Source: Arctopsyche grandis (taxonomy: Eukaryota > Arthropoda > Insecta > Trichoptera > Hydropsychidae). From it: DNA of 64,000 nucleotides. This document shows positions 24,240 to 36,368 of this stretch, piece by piece. Location: assembly GCF_051622035.1 (NCBI RefSeq), contig NC_135355.1, positions 31,994,986-32,058,985 of the forward strand, in the 5' to 3' direction. The notes under the pieces were generated by a model. The model did not search any database and was not told the DNA's origin. It saw only the letters and a program-made list of their open reading frames with translations. Position numbers and translations under genes: made by a program. The first letter of the stretch is position 1. Each line of letters starts with the position of its first letter.

Positions 24240-26110
24240 CGAATTAAAACAATTTTTTTGATTATTTTGGTTATGAAATTTATAAATAAATAAAAAATCA
24301 GGATTTGAGAGACTTTAAATCTAATACATGTATTTTAATAAATTTTCTAATGATTTTCAATATCCGCATTAAAAAATGTTATTCTAACAAATTTGAATTG
24401 ATTTTTTTATAGATATCTTTTATTTTTTTTAGATTCAGATATATTATACTAGATTCAGTTGTTTTTTTTTCATACATTTCTTTTGCATTTTTCAATAGAA
24501 AAATCTACTTCAATGATAATATAATTCAACAATCTGACACGCAAATTTTATATATGTGTACTTCTTGTATAATTTTCATCAGTCAGTGTCAAATTTGACG
24601 AGCTCATATTATATCTTCACTAATCTATAGTACGATCGGTGAATCGTATGTTGCGTTAATTGCAAATCGCAGGTCATAAGAGTCAGACAGGTCAAAAAAC
24701 TTACCTGGAAGCAGTTTTGATTGAAAAAATGTATAATGTGTGACGAAATTTCGATTGCATTGAACTGCGATCGTACAAACGGTGCATTTTGATGTCGTGG
24801 ATGTCAGAAATTTTAAGCATCGTATTTGAAAGGTAGCTTTTTTCCTCGGTCGTACTTATTTTACCATTGAAAAATTTGCAACGCGTGCGATTTCTTTCCG
24901 CGTCTCTACATAGCGTTATATGTATGTATTAGAGAAAAAAAATTGATAACTCTGAACGGAGATTAGCGCAAAAGGAACAAAGGTTAAATCGGGGTTAGGT
25001 TATGAAACGGTTAACGAGTGATTATTATTATATTATATATTATGTTGTATGCGATAGAGAGCTACATTATTTTTTGTTTTGCTTATTCCGTGCGTCATGA
25101 GACTTTTTCGCACACAATAAAAATTAATTATTATTTTTTATAGCCGTCGTCGTATAGAATTGCGACTATGGCTTGTGGAAGTCGTTTGAAGGTATCTATT
25201 TTGGTGCTGAAAAATAATTAATATTTTTTTTCAATCGATCTTTATACCCTCTTTGCCATTGCATAACCCCGAACGAATACTATGCAAATTTTTATATCTT
25301 TGTTCTTAAGGAAAATGCGAGTCCTTTTTATTATAATCTTCGTCGTGAGGATAATAAGGATAATTTTATCCTTATTTAATATTCAAGGTAAATTTTTTTG
25401 ACATTTAAATCTCGCATATTCACTGTGTAAAAGCGCGCGTATTATTGCGTTAAATGCTTAGGTGCGCAAAAAATAGAAAAAAAAAGGGTTTCATACAATA
25501 AATGTAGGATCTTGTTGTCAGAAAACGTAGGCGGTAGAGTAAAATGAGCGCCGCAACGGTCTACCCGTCGCATTACATACTACCAACCTCATCATCAGAC
25601 TTCGGCGTTGCCTTGGTGCTAGTCAAATAACAATAGATCTCTCCATTACCGTACAAAACAAGAGATAAAAATCATAGTTGACAATAGTGAACCATTTTTT
25701 GTACATATTGTATCGTTCGAACGCCGCCCTTTACTCATCATTCATTTTACCGAAGCGTGCCAATCTTATCATTCGTAAATGTATTATTCTAGGCTAGAAA
25801 ACTAAATTCCACAATATTATATAGTTTTATATACAATATATTAATAAAGAAATGCGCAAATATTGATAATAAAAAAAGCTTATCTAACATAAAACGTGTG
25901 TTTTTGTAAGTTTTAATATCGCATTAATACGAGGAAAACTACTGAATGATGTGTTTATATAATTTTGCATTAATATGTTTATATATAGATGTGGAAATAA
26001 AGCATTTGAATATAATGGAGGAATAGTTTGATCTTATAAGATTTTTGTATTTATGAGTTAACTCTCTTATTCATGGTTCAAATGTATAGTTTTAAAAATT
26101 TTCTACTAAT
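24240..26110. other. No gene seen
   Basis: AT-rich DNA containing repeat pieces at 25500-25830 (related to 20546-20600 and 21580-21760). Confidence 0.45.
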
Positions 26111-26114
26111 TTTT

Positions 26115-26440
26115 TGACACATCTGTATGGTAATTAACAACCCAGATCGACCATCTCCAGCTAGAGTTGCTGATTATCTAGCTTAATAGTTAAATAAGCA
26201 TCTTCCGCCTCACTTCAATTTGAACTTCTAGTATCTCGAAATTGTTGATTTTTATCAATATGCTACCTACATACTCTGTAAAATTTGTTGTTTGTTGATT
26301 ATGCCAGTTTGTCTATAGATGACTCTATTGTATTGTAATGTTTAGAAGTTTTAGTACTAATGTACAAAAACCAGACCATAGGTGTCGCATTGGGACTACT
26401 TGTCATGGCATTTATTGTAGAAATGTATGTATAAAATAAA
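26115..26440 (+). mobile_element. SINE second subfamily, head lost
   Basis: Starts within the body (GACCATCTCCAGCTAGAGTT) and ends in a hairpin-like CATAGGTGTCGCATTGGGA ... CATGGCATT segment, similar in plan to the LINE tails. Confidence 0.5.
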
Positions 26441-26654
26441 AATAGTATTAATTTTTGAATGAAGACATCATTAAATATATCAAACATCACAACGCGGTTT
26501 ATATCTAAGGTGACCATACGTCCCGTCCCGTCTTTGCCGGGACAGTCCCATTTTTTACGTGCTTCGCGTTCGTCCCGTCGTTTTCGTAAAATTGTTTAAT
26601 TTGTCTCGATTTGTCCTTGGTTTTCCAAATCATTTTTTTGTCCAAAAACAAACA

Positions 26655-26745
26655 GTATTATTTATTGAAGTTTAAGTTTGAACCATTGTAGCATTACAGG
26701 AGTCCTTAATGCGCCACAGTGGTCGAAAAAATACAGAGAGATTAA
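26655..26745 (-). mobile_element. LINE 3' tail with terminal hairpin, copy B
   Basis: Same GTGGCGCATTA hairpin and AATAAATA-type tail as copy A, short, followed by the long TA array. Confidence 0.65.
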
Positions 26746-26756
26746 AAAAATAAAAA

Positions 26757-26863
<107 letters not shown>

Positions 26864-27020
26864 CATTTACATACAATATAATAATTTTAAAGTTATATTT
26901 AAATATTTTTTAACTTTATTTATAAACATTTTGGACATGCAACATATTTTTTTTACATATATAGAGGGGGACAATTTTTTTGCCGAGCGTCCCGTTTTGA
27001 GTCTTGTGAAATATGGTCAC

Positions 27021-27830
27021 TATATTTATACCGCGATTGATCTCAATCGCATGAGCAAAAGTATAAAAGTCTAAAAAGTATAAAAGTCTAAAAGTCAAAA
27101 GTATAAAAAACTTCATAACACATACGGCATAAATAAAAAAAAAACCTTGTAAAAAGAGTATGTCTTTTGTTACATCCTTCGAATTTATTTATTTTTATAT
27201 TCGAATGTGCTTCAAGCTTTTGTTCATTTTTAGTATACATTTGCAATTTCTTGGTATTAAATTTAAAATTGCTATATTATATTGTAAGCACATAATGCGT
27301 TCTTAATTTCGCTTTTATTACAATATAAATGTGTATTAGTTTGTTTGCTCAGATTTTTTATCGTATTCCGCAAGAATAAACTGCTGAGCATAATTGAACG
27401 TAACTTATATCATTCGCAAGGAAATTTCTTTAAAAGCATTTTGTAATGATATTTTCATCTCAAAAAATTAACGTCTAGTTGTTCTGACAGTTGCGTCAAA
27501 AATTTCCATAACTTTTTTGGGTCTGACCCACACGAGCGTTTGATATTCGAAACGTTTTGACAAACGTACATACTTGGTTATGAACAATTTGAAAAAAATT
27601 TGACGTAGACCACCTGTCAAAATTCAACACAGATGATGAAGGCAAACGCTGTAATCACCGTAGACTAATTCGTTCACAACTATCAACGTAGATGTGATAA
27701 CATCATATCAAATGTCATATAGTCAGAAATCACTTTCAGTACCTTGTTAATGTTATTGAACGTTTCAAATTCAATTATAATACCAGCAGTTTGATGTCCA
27801 TTTTAACAGTTGTCATATGTATGTATATAT
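27021..27830. other. No gene seen
   Basis: AT-rich unique-looking DNA. Further right, 27961-28080 is a short GC-rich pocket of unknown nature. Confidence 0.45.
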
Positions 27831-27960
27831 CACAGTGAAATTATATTTTCACTTACGCTTCAGTGAAATCATCACCAGTTACATTTTCACTGGGTATAGT
27901 TCAGTGAAATCATATTAAATTACATTTTCACTGGCCCATATTAGTGAATTTATAAATTTT
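27831..27960. repeat. Alternating CAGTGAAAT / ATTTTCACTG motif cluster
   Basis: Three CAGTGAAAT and three ATTTTCACT copies alternate within 130 bp, so several hairpins can form. Class unknown. Confidence 0.6.
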
Positions 27961-28141
27961 GACATTTGGATGATAGTGCGTCGCCAACACGAATCGCGCC
28001 ATCCCCACTCCGATGCCGAGCTCGCGCTCATACGCCCTCCCCACAACCCCGCTCCTGTCTATTCCCACTCTCCTCATGGTTCAATATTTGCTTTGATTTA
28101 GTTTTTTTTTGATGCCGCATGTGTGGGACTGGATGCAGAAG

Positions 28142-28529
28142 CAGTGACGTAGCTACCATTGCGCAGAGTGATGCAAAGCATCACGACCCATGCTCAACAA
28201 GGGCCCAAATTTTTAAATACTCAATATGAAAAAAATATTATTATCCATCTAAATATATCGAATATTGAAACAGAACAGAATAGAAAATGAAAAAATACTT
28301 TCTCACGTATTCCAACAAAAGCCAAAAGAATGCAGTTAGTGAAAAACTATTTCAGTTTTCTTGAACCTCGCAATATTATGAATTCATCAGAAGAAAATAT
28401 TTTAGAAAATTGTTTAAAATTAAAGAAAAAATATCCAGTTTTCTCAGATCAATTTGATGACCAGTTTATTCAAGTAATTTCATTATTGAAAAACGATTTC
28501 ACTGAAAACATGACCAAACATTTAAAAAA
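28142..28529 (+). mobile_element. Left end of a hAT element with transposase remnant
   Basis: CAGTGACGTAGCTACC at 28142 is a typical hAT terminus. No matching right end is seen; the element is cut by the TAG-ended MITE at 28530. It carries the transposase fragment listed next. Confidence 0.5.
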
Positions 28530-28572
28530 AAGGCAAACCTTTAACAATGCATTTACAACCATTGAACAATAG
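28330..28572 (+). pseudogene. hAT transposase-like fragment fused to a MITE
   Basis: The 80-codon ORF contains NSSEENILENCLKLKKKYPV, resembling the segment before the dimerisation region of ZMYM1-like/DUF4371 hAT proteins. This is recognition by pattern only. About the last 14 codons (QTFNNAFTTIEQ) come from the adjacent TAG-ended MITE, not from the transposase. A short remnant without catalytic residues. Confidence 0.4.
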
Positions 28573-28598
28573 ACGGCCCCCTCAGGCTCCGGTGACTA
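28530..28598 (+). mobile_element. TAG-ended MITE, copy 3, left-truncated
   Basis: Carries the family core CAAACCTTTAACAATGCA and ends GGCTCCGGTGACTA, followed by ATCATAAC. The left part is missing where it joins a hAT transposase remnant; the last 13 or so codons of the ORF at 28330-28572 come from this MITE. Confidence 0.65.
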
Positions 28599-28633
28599 AT
28601 CATAACATCTTAGCAGCCAAAACTTATTTATTT

Positions 28634-28663
28634 AAGGTTAGGTTAGGTTACGTTAAGTTAGGG
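28634..28663 (+). repeat. Degenerate TTAGG run (interstitial telomere-like)
   Basis: TTAGG, TTAGG, TTACG, TTAAG, TTAGG in register. TTAGG is the telomere unit of many insects. Confidence 0.45.
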
Positions 28664-28740
28664 CGTTGCAATAACAAATTCACTGACATTGAGAAGTGAA
28701 TCTGTAATTCTATTGTTCTCACTGCTTCAGTAGTGAAATT

Positions 28741-28990
28741 ATTTATTTATTTATTTAAAGTTTGGACCGTTGTAGCATTACAGGAATTCCTAATGCGCCA
28801 CAATGGTCAAAAATATAACAGAAAAGACAAGAAACAAAATAATAAATTAGACATAACAAAAACAAAACATATATATACACAAACAACTAAAAATAATAAT
28901 AATTATTATTATATATCGTTTATCGTCTTGAATTCATTCTATGTTTACAAGGTTTTTGTATTTCGTAATATTCTTTCTCGATTATGATTT
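28741..28990 (-). mobile_element. LINE 3' tail with terminal hairpin, copy C
   Basis: Tail (TAAA)n at the left edge, then the CATTGTGGCGCATTAGG hairpin and a T-rich 3' UTR to about 28960. The plus-strand ORFs here are not genes. Confidence 0.65.
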
Positions 28991-29205
28991 TCAAGTTATG
29001 AATTCCATAAGTCCTCACCAGATAGAGTTTCAAAATTTGTCATCCGGACTGACCGAAACCAATCACGACAAGCAAATAATACACCACCACCACGTCGATC
29101 TACTCTATCGCGACGATGCAGCCTCCAGGAAGAATCAAAAAGTTCAGCATCAATTAAATTATAATTTAACTGACAACAGATTCACTGTAACATATAATAT
29201 ATATG

Positions 29206-29255
<50 letters not shown>
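29206..29255. repeat. TA microsatellite
   Basis: Uninterrupted TA run within ACATATAT flanks; gives a false poly-Tyr/Ile tail to an ORF. Confidence 0.95.
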
Positions 29256-29259
<4 letters not shown>

Positions 29260-29841
29260 CGTACTTTGTAAATAGTGGTCAAATCATTGTCAAAATTAAT
29301 TCATAATCTACATACATACATATGTAGCATGGTCGTCAGTTGTTTACATAAAATGTCATCTTAACGTGTGCAACACGTGCTGACAGGGTTGTTATTGTAT
29401 GCAAGGATTATGCATATGTTATTTTTAGCATAAGGTGAATTTATCATTGAATTAAGCAGTAATAACGTACTAAATATCTTAGATCTACATTGTCAAATAA
29501 GGAACTGACATTTTTGTGAAACAGACTGTATAACTTGCAACCAATGCCGCACTATATACATATCTATATAATGCATACATATAAGTACATATACATCTAT
29601 AGTGATATTGTCGTCATAGTACCGTTTCGTTATCTTATATGATAACACTATTTCTACCTACTACACTACTGACTAATCCTACAGAGCAATCAGAGCAATC
29701 CAAATATTATCCTTAGCCACCAAGCTTAAGTATCTCAATTGCTTATCAGGTCAATAAACTGATACTTAAGCTTTGAAAAGATCAAATAATAACCACAACA
29801 TCAACAACTCATACTTCTCATATATACATATTGTAAGTAAC

Positions 29842-30165
29842 CACAGCATAGTGCACTGCTAGAGCTATTGCATACCAGTAGAGAGGTTATGGGTTCAAGT
29901 CCTGGCCAAATACACTGCTGGTGAGATCTTGTGGTTATTAAACACATATCTACCATCTCCTGTTAGAATTTATCGATTTTTCTAGCCAAATTGTTGTTAC
30001 GGATCCAATTAATCATATCATCCCCGTCGAATTTGTTGAATCTTATAAAAATATGCTACCTACATAATGTATTTCTCGCAAATTTAATGTCTATCAACAA
30101 ATTATTGTTGATACACATTATAGATGTCTATTGTATTCTATGTACTGTTATTTTTGAAAAATTGT
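29842..30165 (+). mobile_element. tRNA-derived SINE, second subfamily
   Basis: Head GGGTTCAAGTCCTGGCC and body TTAAACACATATCTACC, CTCCTGTTAGAATTTATCG. Relatives at 26115-26440, 56808-57200 (with the TAG MITE inside) and 59065-59240. This subfamily has a different body from copies 1-5. Confidence 0.6.
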
Positions 30166-30186
30166 TAATACTTATGTACAAAAATA

Positions 30187-30968
30187 ACACTGTTTGACAC
30201 GAAAAATATTTCAGAGACGAGATTCGGAGATACATATATGTGTTTTTTAAATCGGGCGTTTTTTAAGTAGTCGTCCAGTTCAAATCAAAAGTCAAAATTA
30301 CGTATTTTCACTTTTAATACTATATTATATTGAGTATTTTCTATTGTTATTAATCCACAAGAATAGTCGAAATATAATTTTTCTAAGTGGAATTTTATTT
30401 AATTCTCATAGAAAGGTAATTTAATATATTATCCCTATTAATTCAATTCAGATTCGTGTAAATACGAGTAAACACTAGTACGACCTTTTTGCTCGCAATG
30501 TTAATGGTTTAAAATTCACCACACATCCAATTAACCCTTTTAAACGAAATCAAAAAATAGTGTGGCCAGAACACTCTTAATAAACATGTTTCAATAGAAA
30601 ATACTCAATATAATATAGTATTAACAGTGGGGAAAAATCCCAAGTGAAAATACGTAATTTCGAATTTTGATTTGAACTGGACGACTACTTAGAGAGATTT
30701 GAAAGCTGAAAAGTACTACAAATGAAAGATAAAATACCCGACTGTAGATTCCAATATTCATTTTGAACAGGAAATTAACAGATTTTGAGAAATCGACCGA
30801 ACAACACCAAGATATAGAAAAATCGCGCGATTTAAAAAATACATATATCTCCGAATCTCGAGCCAATCAACACTTTTTATTACCAGATTCGTGTTCACTG
30901 GGCTATAATAAAAGTCATATCTCGTCTCTGAAACAATTTAAAAGTCGTCATTTGTCGAACAGTGTAAT
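30187..30968. mobile_element. Inverted-repeat (fold-back) element, family ACTGTTYGACA
   Basis: Ends are ACACTGTTTGACA on the left and the complement of ACACTGTTCGACA on the right. The left arm (to about 30345) and the right arm are inverted copies of the same sequence, the right one much longer. A second copy of the arm lies at 32680-33310. The minus-strand ORF 30621-30866 corresponds to an ORF in that copy. Confidence 0.6.
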
Positions 30969-31537
30969 CTAAGCATATGTGTTGCCTTGTGGTAATTCCT
31001 ATCATGGCACATACATATGATGTGTGTAATAAAAATAAAATATGTTATGATGAGATAGGATATGAAAACTAGGACAAAACATTGATAGCTCAGATTAGCA
31101 AAACGAAAAAATCCTTGTAGGACTTATGTATGTATGTATATACATTTGTGCATTAGTATATACCAAAGTTTCAAGTTCTAATGGCGCATTTATTGAATTG
31201 TGTATTCATACGGTGAGTGTCGCGACAACTTGACCGAATTGACGATCGCATTTTAATTAATTGTTTAACAGTCTTGCAATAAGGGTCATCCAAGTTCACT
31301 GCAACGCGATGACCTCGAGTTTCAAATCTGCATTCACTTATGGTTTTATTTGAATTCGGAAAATCGAATATGTACATACAATGTACATCGATGGAAGTTG
31401 TGTGAGTTTTAATTCGTTTTAGTTTTTGCTCGTTATGTCCCGTGTATGGTTTTGCGTTCTTGCTAGTTCATGGTTTGGTCGTTGCAACTTTGCAAATGAT
31501 ATTTGTTATTAAGTGAACTCTTGATTATTATAAGCTA

Positions 31538-31708
31538 GTGTTTTTACCCGGCTTCGCTCGGTATTTGTAATATAAACCGCTTTAACATGGCCAATCTAAT
31601 GAATCGAATAATTTTATTTTATTTAAATTTATTTGAATATTCGTTTGTTTTTCCATGAACCAACAATAGTAGTTACAAAGTCTCTTTTGAAATTATATAT
31701 TAGATATA
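31538..31708 (+). repeat. GGCTTCGCTC repeat, copy 3
   Basis: TTTTTACCCGGCTTCGCTCG to GAAATTATATATTAGA. Confidence 0.6.
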
Positions 31709-31825
31709 ATATATATGATATAATGAATGTAATGGAAAATTGTAGTTATGTATCTATGTACATGTTACTCGTATTTACAATGGAAATTTACGTACATTTC
31801 TTTTACATATGTATATATGTATATA

Positions 31826-32125
31826 CCAGGAAGGCCTAGCAGGTAAACCCCAATGCGCCTTCCTGGCCATTTACAAACAATGCAGCATTTTTATTATACA
31901 AGTCGCTGAATTACGAGAGAAAAACTCGCAAATTAACGACACAAATTTTATTGTACATTAATCATACTCAAATAGTGGTGACATAGTAGGTAGGAAGGTT
32001 TTTAGCCAATTCAATCGGGAACCGTTTCAACAATGAAATCAGAAAAATTGACAAACTCTGATAGGAAACGATCTACCTGCAGTCACAAAGATCCAAGTAT
32101 GACCAGCAGCACTACAGATATACTC
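31826..32125 (-). mobile_element. SINE, first family, inverted, with intact 3' hairpin
   Basis: The left edge carries the full hairpin CCAGGAAGGC ... GCCTTCCTGG (31829-31871) that ends the element on the minus strand. Body TTTCAACAATGAAATCAG follows. The tRNA head is missing. Confidence 0.65.
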
Positions 32126-32679
32126 AGAAAAAATATTTTCAATCGAAGTCATAACTGTGTACATATGTATAGTATTTTGTATAACGAGAAGTATCGAGCG
32201 TTTGTATTGTTAAATAACGACTGAAATTTATTTTTTTCAACTCTGATATGTATATGTAATGCTTTGTGTTTAGGGTAATATATAGTCTTCGGCGGTAGAG
32301 CGTGCTTTTTCCAGGAAAGAGGGCAAACTACAAAGCTAGAGAGCAAAAAAAAGGTTCACCATAAAAATAAACAATGGTGCGCAGGGTCACGCCGGCCTAT
32401 GGACTAATATAATATCTGGAAGAATACAATTATTGAATTCCGCTATAACGAGCGTGCAATATTTCCTAATGTTTAAATGCTTTAATATATGTAATATTAG
32501 AAGGAATGTATTTCCATATTTTACTCCTTGACATAAAATTTCATCACTATAATATGACGTTATAAATAAGAAGCATAATATTGTATGTATGTAAGTTATT
32601 ATTATAACATTGCATTGATGGCATCTGACATTGAAAAAAGTATTCAAACTTGTAATCTTCACCGTTGATATTATATTAC

Positions 32680-33310
32680 ACTGTTCGACACGAAAAATGT
32701 TTAAGAGACAAGATATGACTTTTCTTATAGATCTATGCCCAGTGAACACGAATCTGGTAATAAAAAGTGTTGATTAGCTCGAGATTCGGAGATATATGTG
32801 TTTTTTAAATCGCGCGATTTTTCAATATCTTGGTGTTGTTCGGTCGATTTCTCAAAATCTGTTAATTTAATGTTCAAAATGAATATTGGAATCTATAGTC
32901 GGGTATTTTATCTTTCATTTGTAGTACTTTTCAGCTTTCAAATCTCTCTAAGTAGTCGTGCAGTTCAAATCAAAAGTCAAAATTACGTATTTTCACTTGG
33001 GATTTTTTCCCACTGTTAATACTATATTATATTGAGTATTTTCTATTGAAAAATGTTTATTAGGATAATGTTCTGGCCACACTATTTTTTTATTTCGTTT
33101 AAAAGGGTTAATTGGATGTGTGGTGAACTTTAAATCGGTAAAATTTCGAACAAAAAGCTCTTACTAGTGTTTACTCGTATTTACACGAATCCGAATTGAA
33201 TTAATAGGGATAATATATTAAATTATCTTTATATGAGAATTAAATAAAATTCCAATTATAAAAATCATATTTCGACTATTCTTGTGGATTAATAACAAAA
33301 ATTCGTTTAT
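32680..33310. mobile_element. Single arm of the ACTGTTYGACA fold-back family
   Basis: Begins TTACACTGTTCGACACGAAA and aligns over about 620 bp, inverted, with 30346-30968. It includes an ORF (32798-33019) that stays open and similar in both copies (FFKSRDFSISWCCSVDFSKS, IGIYSRVFYLSFVVLFSF). The opposite arm is absent. No function is recognised for the ORF. Confidence 0.6.
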
Positions 33311-34600
33311 TTTATCGGGGTAAGCCAGTTATCAATAGAACATAACAAATCCCACTCGCTCAACTCAATATATAATAATAAAGCGATAATTATTTCAATC
33401 GATTTTATTATTTTTACAATCAGTGTATCTACATATCTTGTACTATATTTAATTTTATTTTAAATGCTTTTTATTATTACTAAATTATGTTCACAATACA
33501 TCTTATATATATTTTAATAGCTACTGATCTGCTGTTCATGTTCTATTTTACAATTTTAGTTTAATTTTGTTAGTAATTATAGTATTATATTATTCTAATG
33601 TTAATGTACATCATAATTGGAAAAAGAGCTTAAAAACCTATACTATATTTTATACACTTTGAGCCGATATATTTGAAAGTCCAACTTTCAGTTCCAAAAT
33701 CACTATATCTGTTCGACTTAATTCACAAATTGATATTACTTAATTTAATTGGATATGTTCAGAATCTCGGAAAAGCAGAATAAACTTATTAAAGGCCACC
33801 AATATTAAATACATACATACATGTGTATATATATCGGGATCACCTCTCCCATCTGATGCAGACCTGTCGTTTTCGCTATAGCATTATTGATATGAATTTT
33901 AACCTCAAATTAGAAGCATGACGGTCAATAATAATAATCGTTGCCATCTTTCATGTAGTTATCATTGTTTGTTGATGAGGTGACCCCCGTCAAGATTGAC
34001 GTCAATTAGTTCCACATGGAAATTCTAGAAAAAACCCAGCTACTTCATTTATTGCGATTAATTTCAGCCGTGTATTTTTTCCCTCCATAATGAAATATTG
34101 GTTTTGTTATTTTGAATTATTACTGTTTACGTTCCACTGCTTTCGGGGTGCGCAATCATACACAAAAGACGTTTGTTTATTTTTATTTGTTAATATTTAA
34201 TATTCTAGACATGTGTTTTAATATACAATGCATAGCTCACACGTTCGCAGTAATAGTGAATAATGAATAATCGTTTATTAACAGTCGTAGTATGGGTATT
34301 TTCTTCATTAAAAATAATAACGACGCCACGATTCTCGTTATACATATTCGAATATGGTGAATATCATATGCTGCATTATGCGCATACCTTTGCCACACGG
34401 GAATTAAAGAGAATATGTATTGTCGATATATGTAGTATAAAGGTTAATGATAAGAAAAATGTACTCGCTATATCAAATTAAATTAAATAAATTTATATAA
34501 CGAGCACTTTTTCCTGCGAGTTTTATTTGGTGCTCTTTGTAATCAAATGTATTCACATGTATATTAAAATTATATCTCATTTCAATTAACTAAGCAGTAG
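33311..34600. other. No gene seen
   Basis: AT-rich DNA. Short ORFs only; 34263-34481 is open but has no recognisable motif. Confidence 0.45.
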
Positions 34601-34728
34601 ATCTTAATTCGAACCTCGTTATAACGAGCTCCAAGATACAGTACAATACGGGTGAAAATTGCTCGGAAAAACAAATAAAGGTTCGTTAATAACGAATAAA
34701 CGAATAACGAAAAACGAATAAAGGTTCG

Positions 34729-35742
34729 TTTAAACAGCAGTATGAAAAATATTAATTAGTACATTCTACATATATATAGACAAATTCATATGTTCCGTAA
34801 TGTGTATGGGACGTATAGAAACAGCAGCATCCGACACGATCTATTCATAATATAACCAGCAGAATAGACTTAGCATATGATGCTTTGAACAAAAAAGTGC
34901 TCACGGGTTCAAATCCCACTGGTTTCTGCTGGCCAGACCTTGGATTTGTGACCCCAAGTCGATCCTTTACTATCAGAGTTTGCCAATATATCTGATTTTC
35001 ATTGAAACGATTCCAACAAATTGGCAACCTTACCCATTTTCCCGCAAGTCTCGAGTTTTCAGCAATCTAGAATTTCGCTGAATTGTATAAAATGCTGCAA
35101 ATTTACAAATCTGAATATTAATGTATCCGTGAATGTTGATTGACATGTATTTACTGAATTCCGATGAATTGTTTGAAAATGCTGCAGATTTACAAATTTG
35201 ACCATAGATTTCTTTGTGGGTGTTAATTGATATGCATTTACTTTGTTTAATACTTGTATCAAATGTACAATGTTTCTGGCCAGGAAGGCGCATTGAGGTT
35301 ACCTGTTCGGTCTTCCTGGTATATTTAGATTAAAAATAAAAATATAAAAAAGTACATGTCACCGAGATGTATAAATCAGAAATTATTTTCTTTGGTCTCT
35401 GTAATATTCACGTATCGCGTGACGGCATAGTGGCGAGTGCACTCTTACTAACGAAAGTGCTGCCATGTGCATATGAATTTCCTGAAACGTCATATTGAAG
35501 ACAATATTGACCCGACGATATGACGCAAGCAATATTGTGCCATGTAATCGCTTTAGTAATGTATATGTTAGCAACGTTGGCATTGCACTCGTCCAAAACA
35601 AACATGATCGTGTTGAAAACTAACGGTGCTGTGTAATATGATCAGAACTAGTTTTTTTCGTGCAGTGCTGTGCTGTTGCGCTGAACTGTAAGCTCGCAGC
35701 GCTGGATAATACCTACATATATACATATATAAACGGACCTTT
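34729..35742 (-). mobile_element. TTATCC-type MITE, copy 4, split by a SINE
   Basis: Inverted copy: 34729 begins AAAGGTTCGTTTA and 35742 ends AAACGGACCTTT. A full-length SINE (34853-35345) interrupts it. Left of it, 34605-34670 repeats in inverted form the GAGCTCGTTATAAC segment that follows copy 1 (2200-2285). Confidence 0.65.
34853..35345 (+). mobile_element. SINE, first family, full length, inside a MITE
   Basis: Head ACTTAGCATATGATGC and GGGTTCAAATCCC, body AGAGTTTGCCAATATATC, then TTACAAATCTG/TTACAAATTTG repeats and the 3' hairpin CCAGGAAGGCGC ... GTCTTCCTGG at 35280-35320 with an A-rich end. The most complete copy. Confidence 0.75.
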
Positions 35743-35793
35743 AGGGTTTATCTAATATATAATTTCGAAAGAGACTTTGTATGTTTGTATATG

Positions 35794-36368
35794 TTATACC
35801 GAATCCGTGAAATTGTCTATTACACGCATTCGGCAAGAGAATTGCCGAATGCGTGAAAAATGCAAGCATGTTGCCCAGTTCACGGATTTGGCAAATTTTT
35901 TGGCGAATGCGTGTATTCGGCAAGAATTTGTCTGTTCAAAGCATGTAGTCGGCAAATAGACAGCAGCGCTCCGGTGTTGTTTTTTAGAACTGGACAGCGT
36001 GGACAAGTGTCAAAGTGACAGCTGAATGAGGATGTTTAATTTAGTTTAATTTACATATTATTATGTATAATATGACTACATACATATGTTTCGATCATCT
36101 TATATGACTTATTTTGATCAATATTTTAACAGTGAAACATATGTATGTAGTCATATTATACATAATAATATGTAAATTAAACTAAATTAAACATCCTTAT
36201 TCAGCTGTCACTTTGACACTTGGTTATAATATAACACGCTGTCCAGTTCACGCATTCGGCAAAGAATTTACGGAATCCGTGACCTGGGCAACGTGCTTGC
36301 ATTTTTCACGCATTCGGCAATTCTCTTGCCGAATGCTTGTAATAGACAATTTCATGGATTCGGTGTAA
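35794..36368. mobile_element. Fold-back element with very long hairpin
   Basis: Both ends read TTAYACCGAATCC inward. The innermost arms (36004-36092 and 36134-36222) are 89 nt and match at 88 positions around a 41-nt loop. The outer arms carry many copies of TTGCCGAATGCGTGA in both orientations. The element interrupts a copy of the GGCTTCGCTC repeat (35751-35793 and 36369-36559). Confidence 0.75.
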
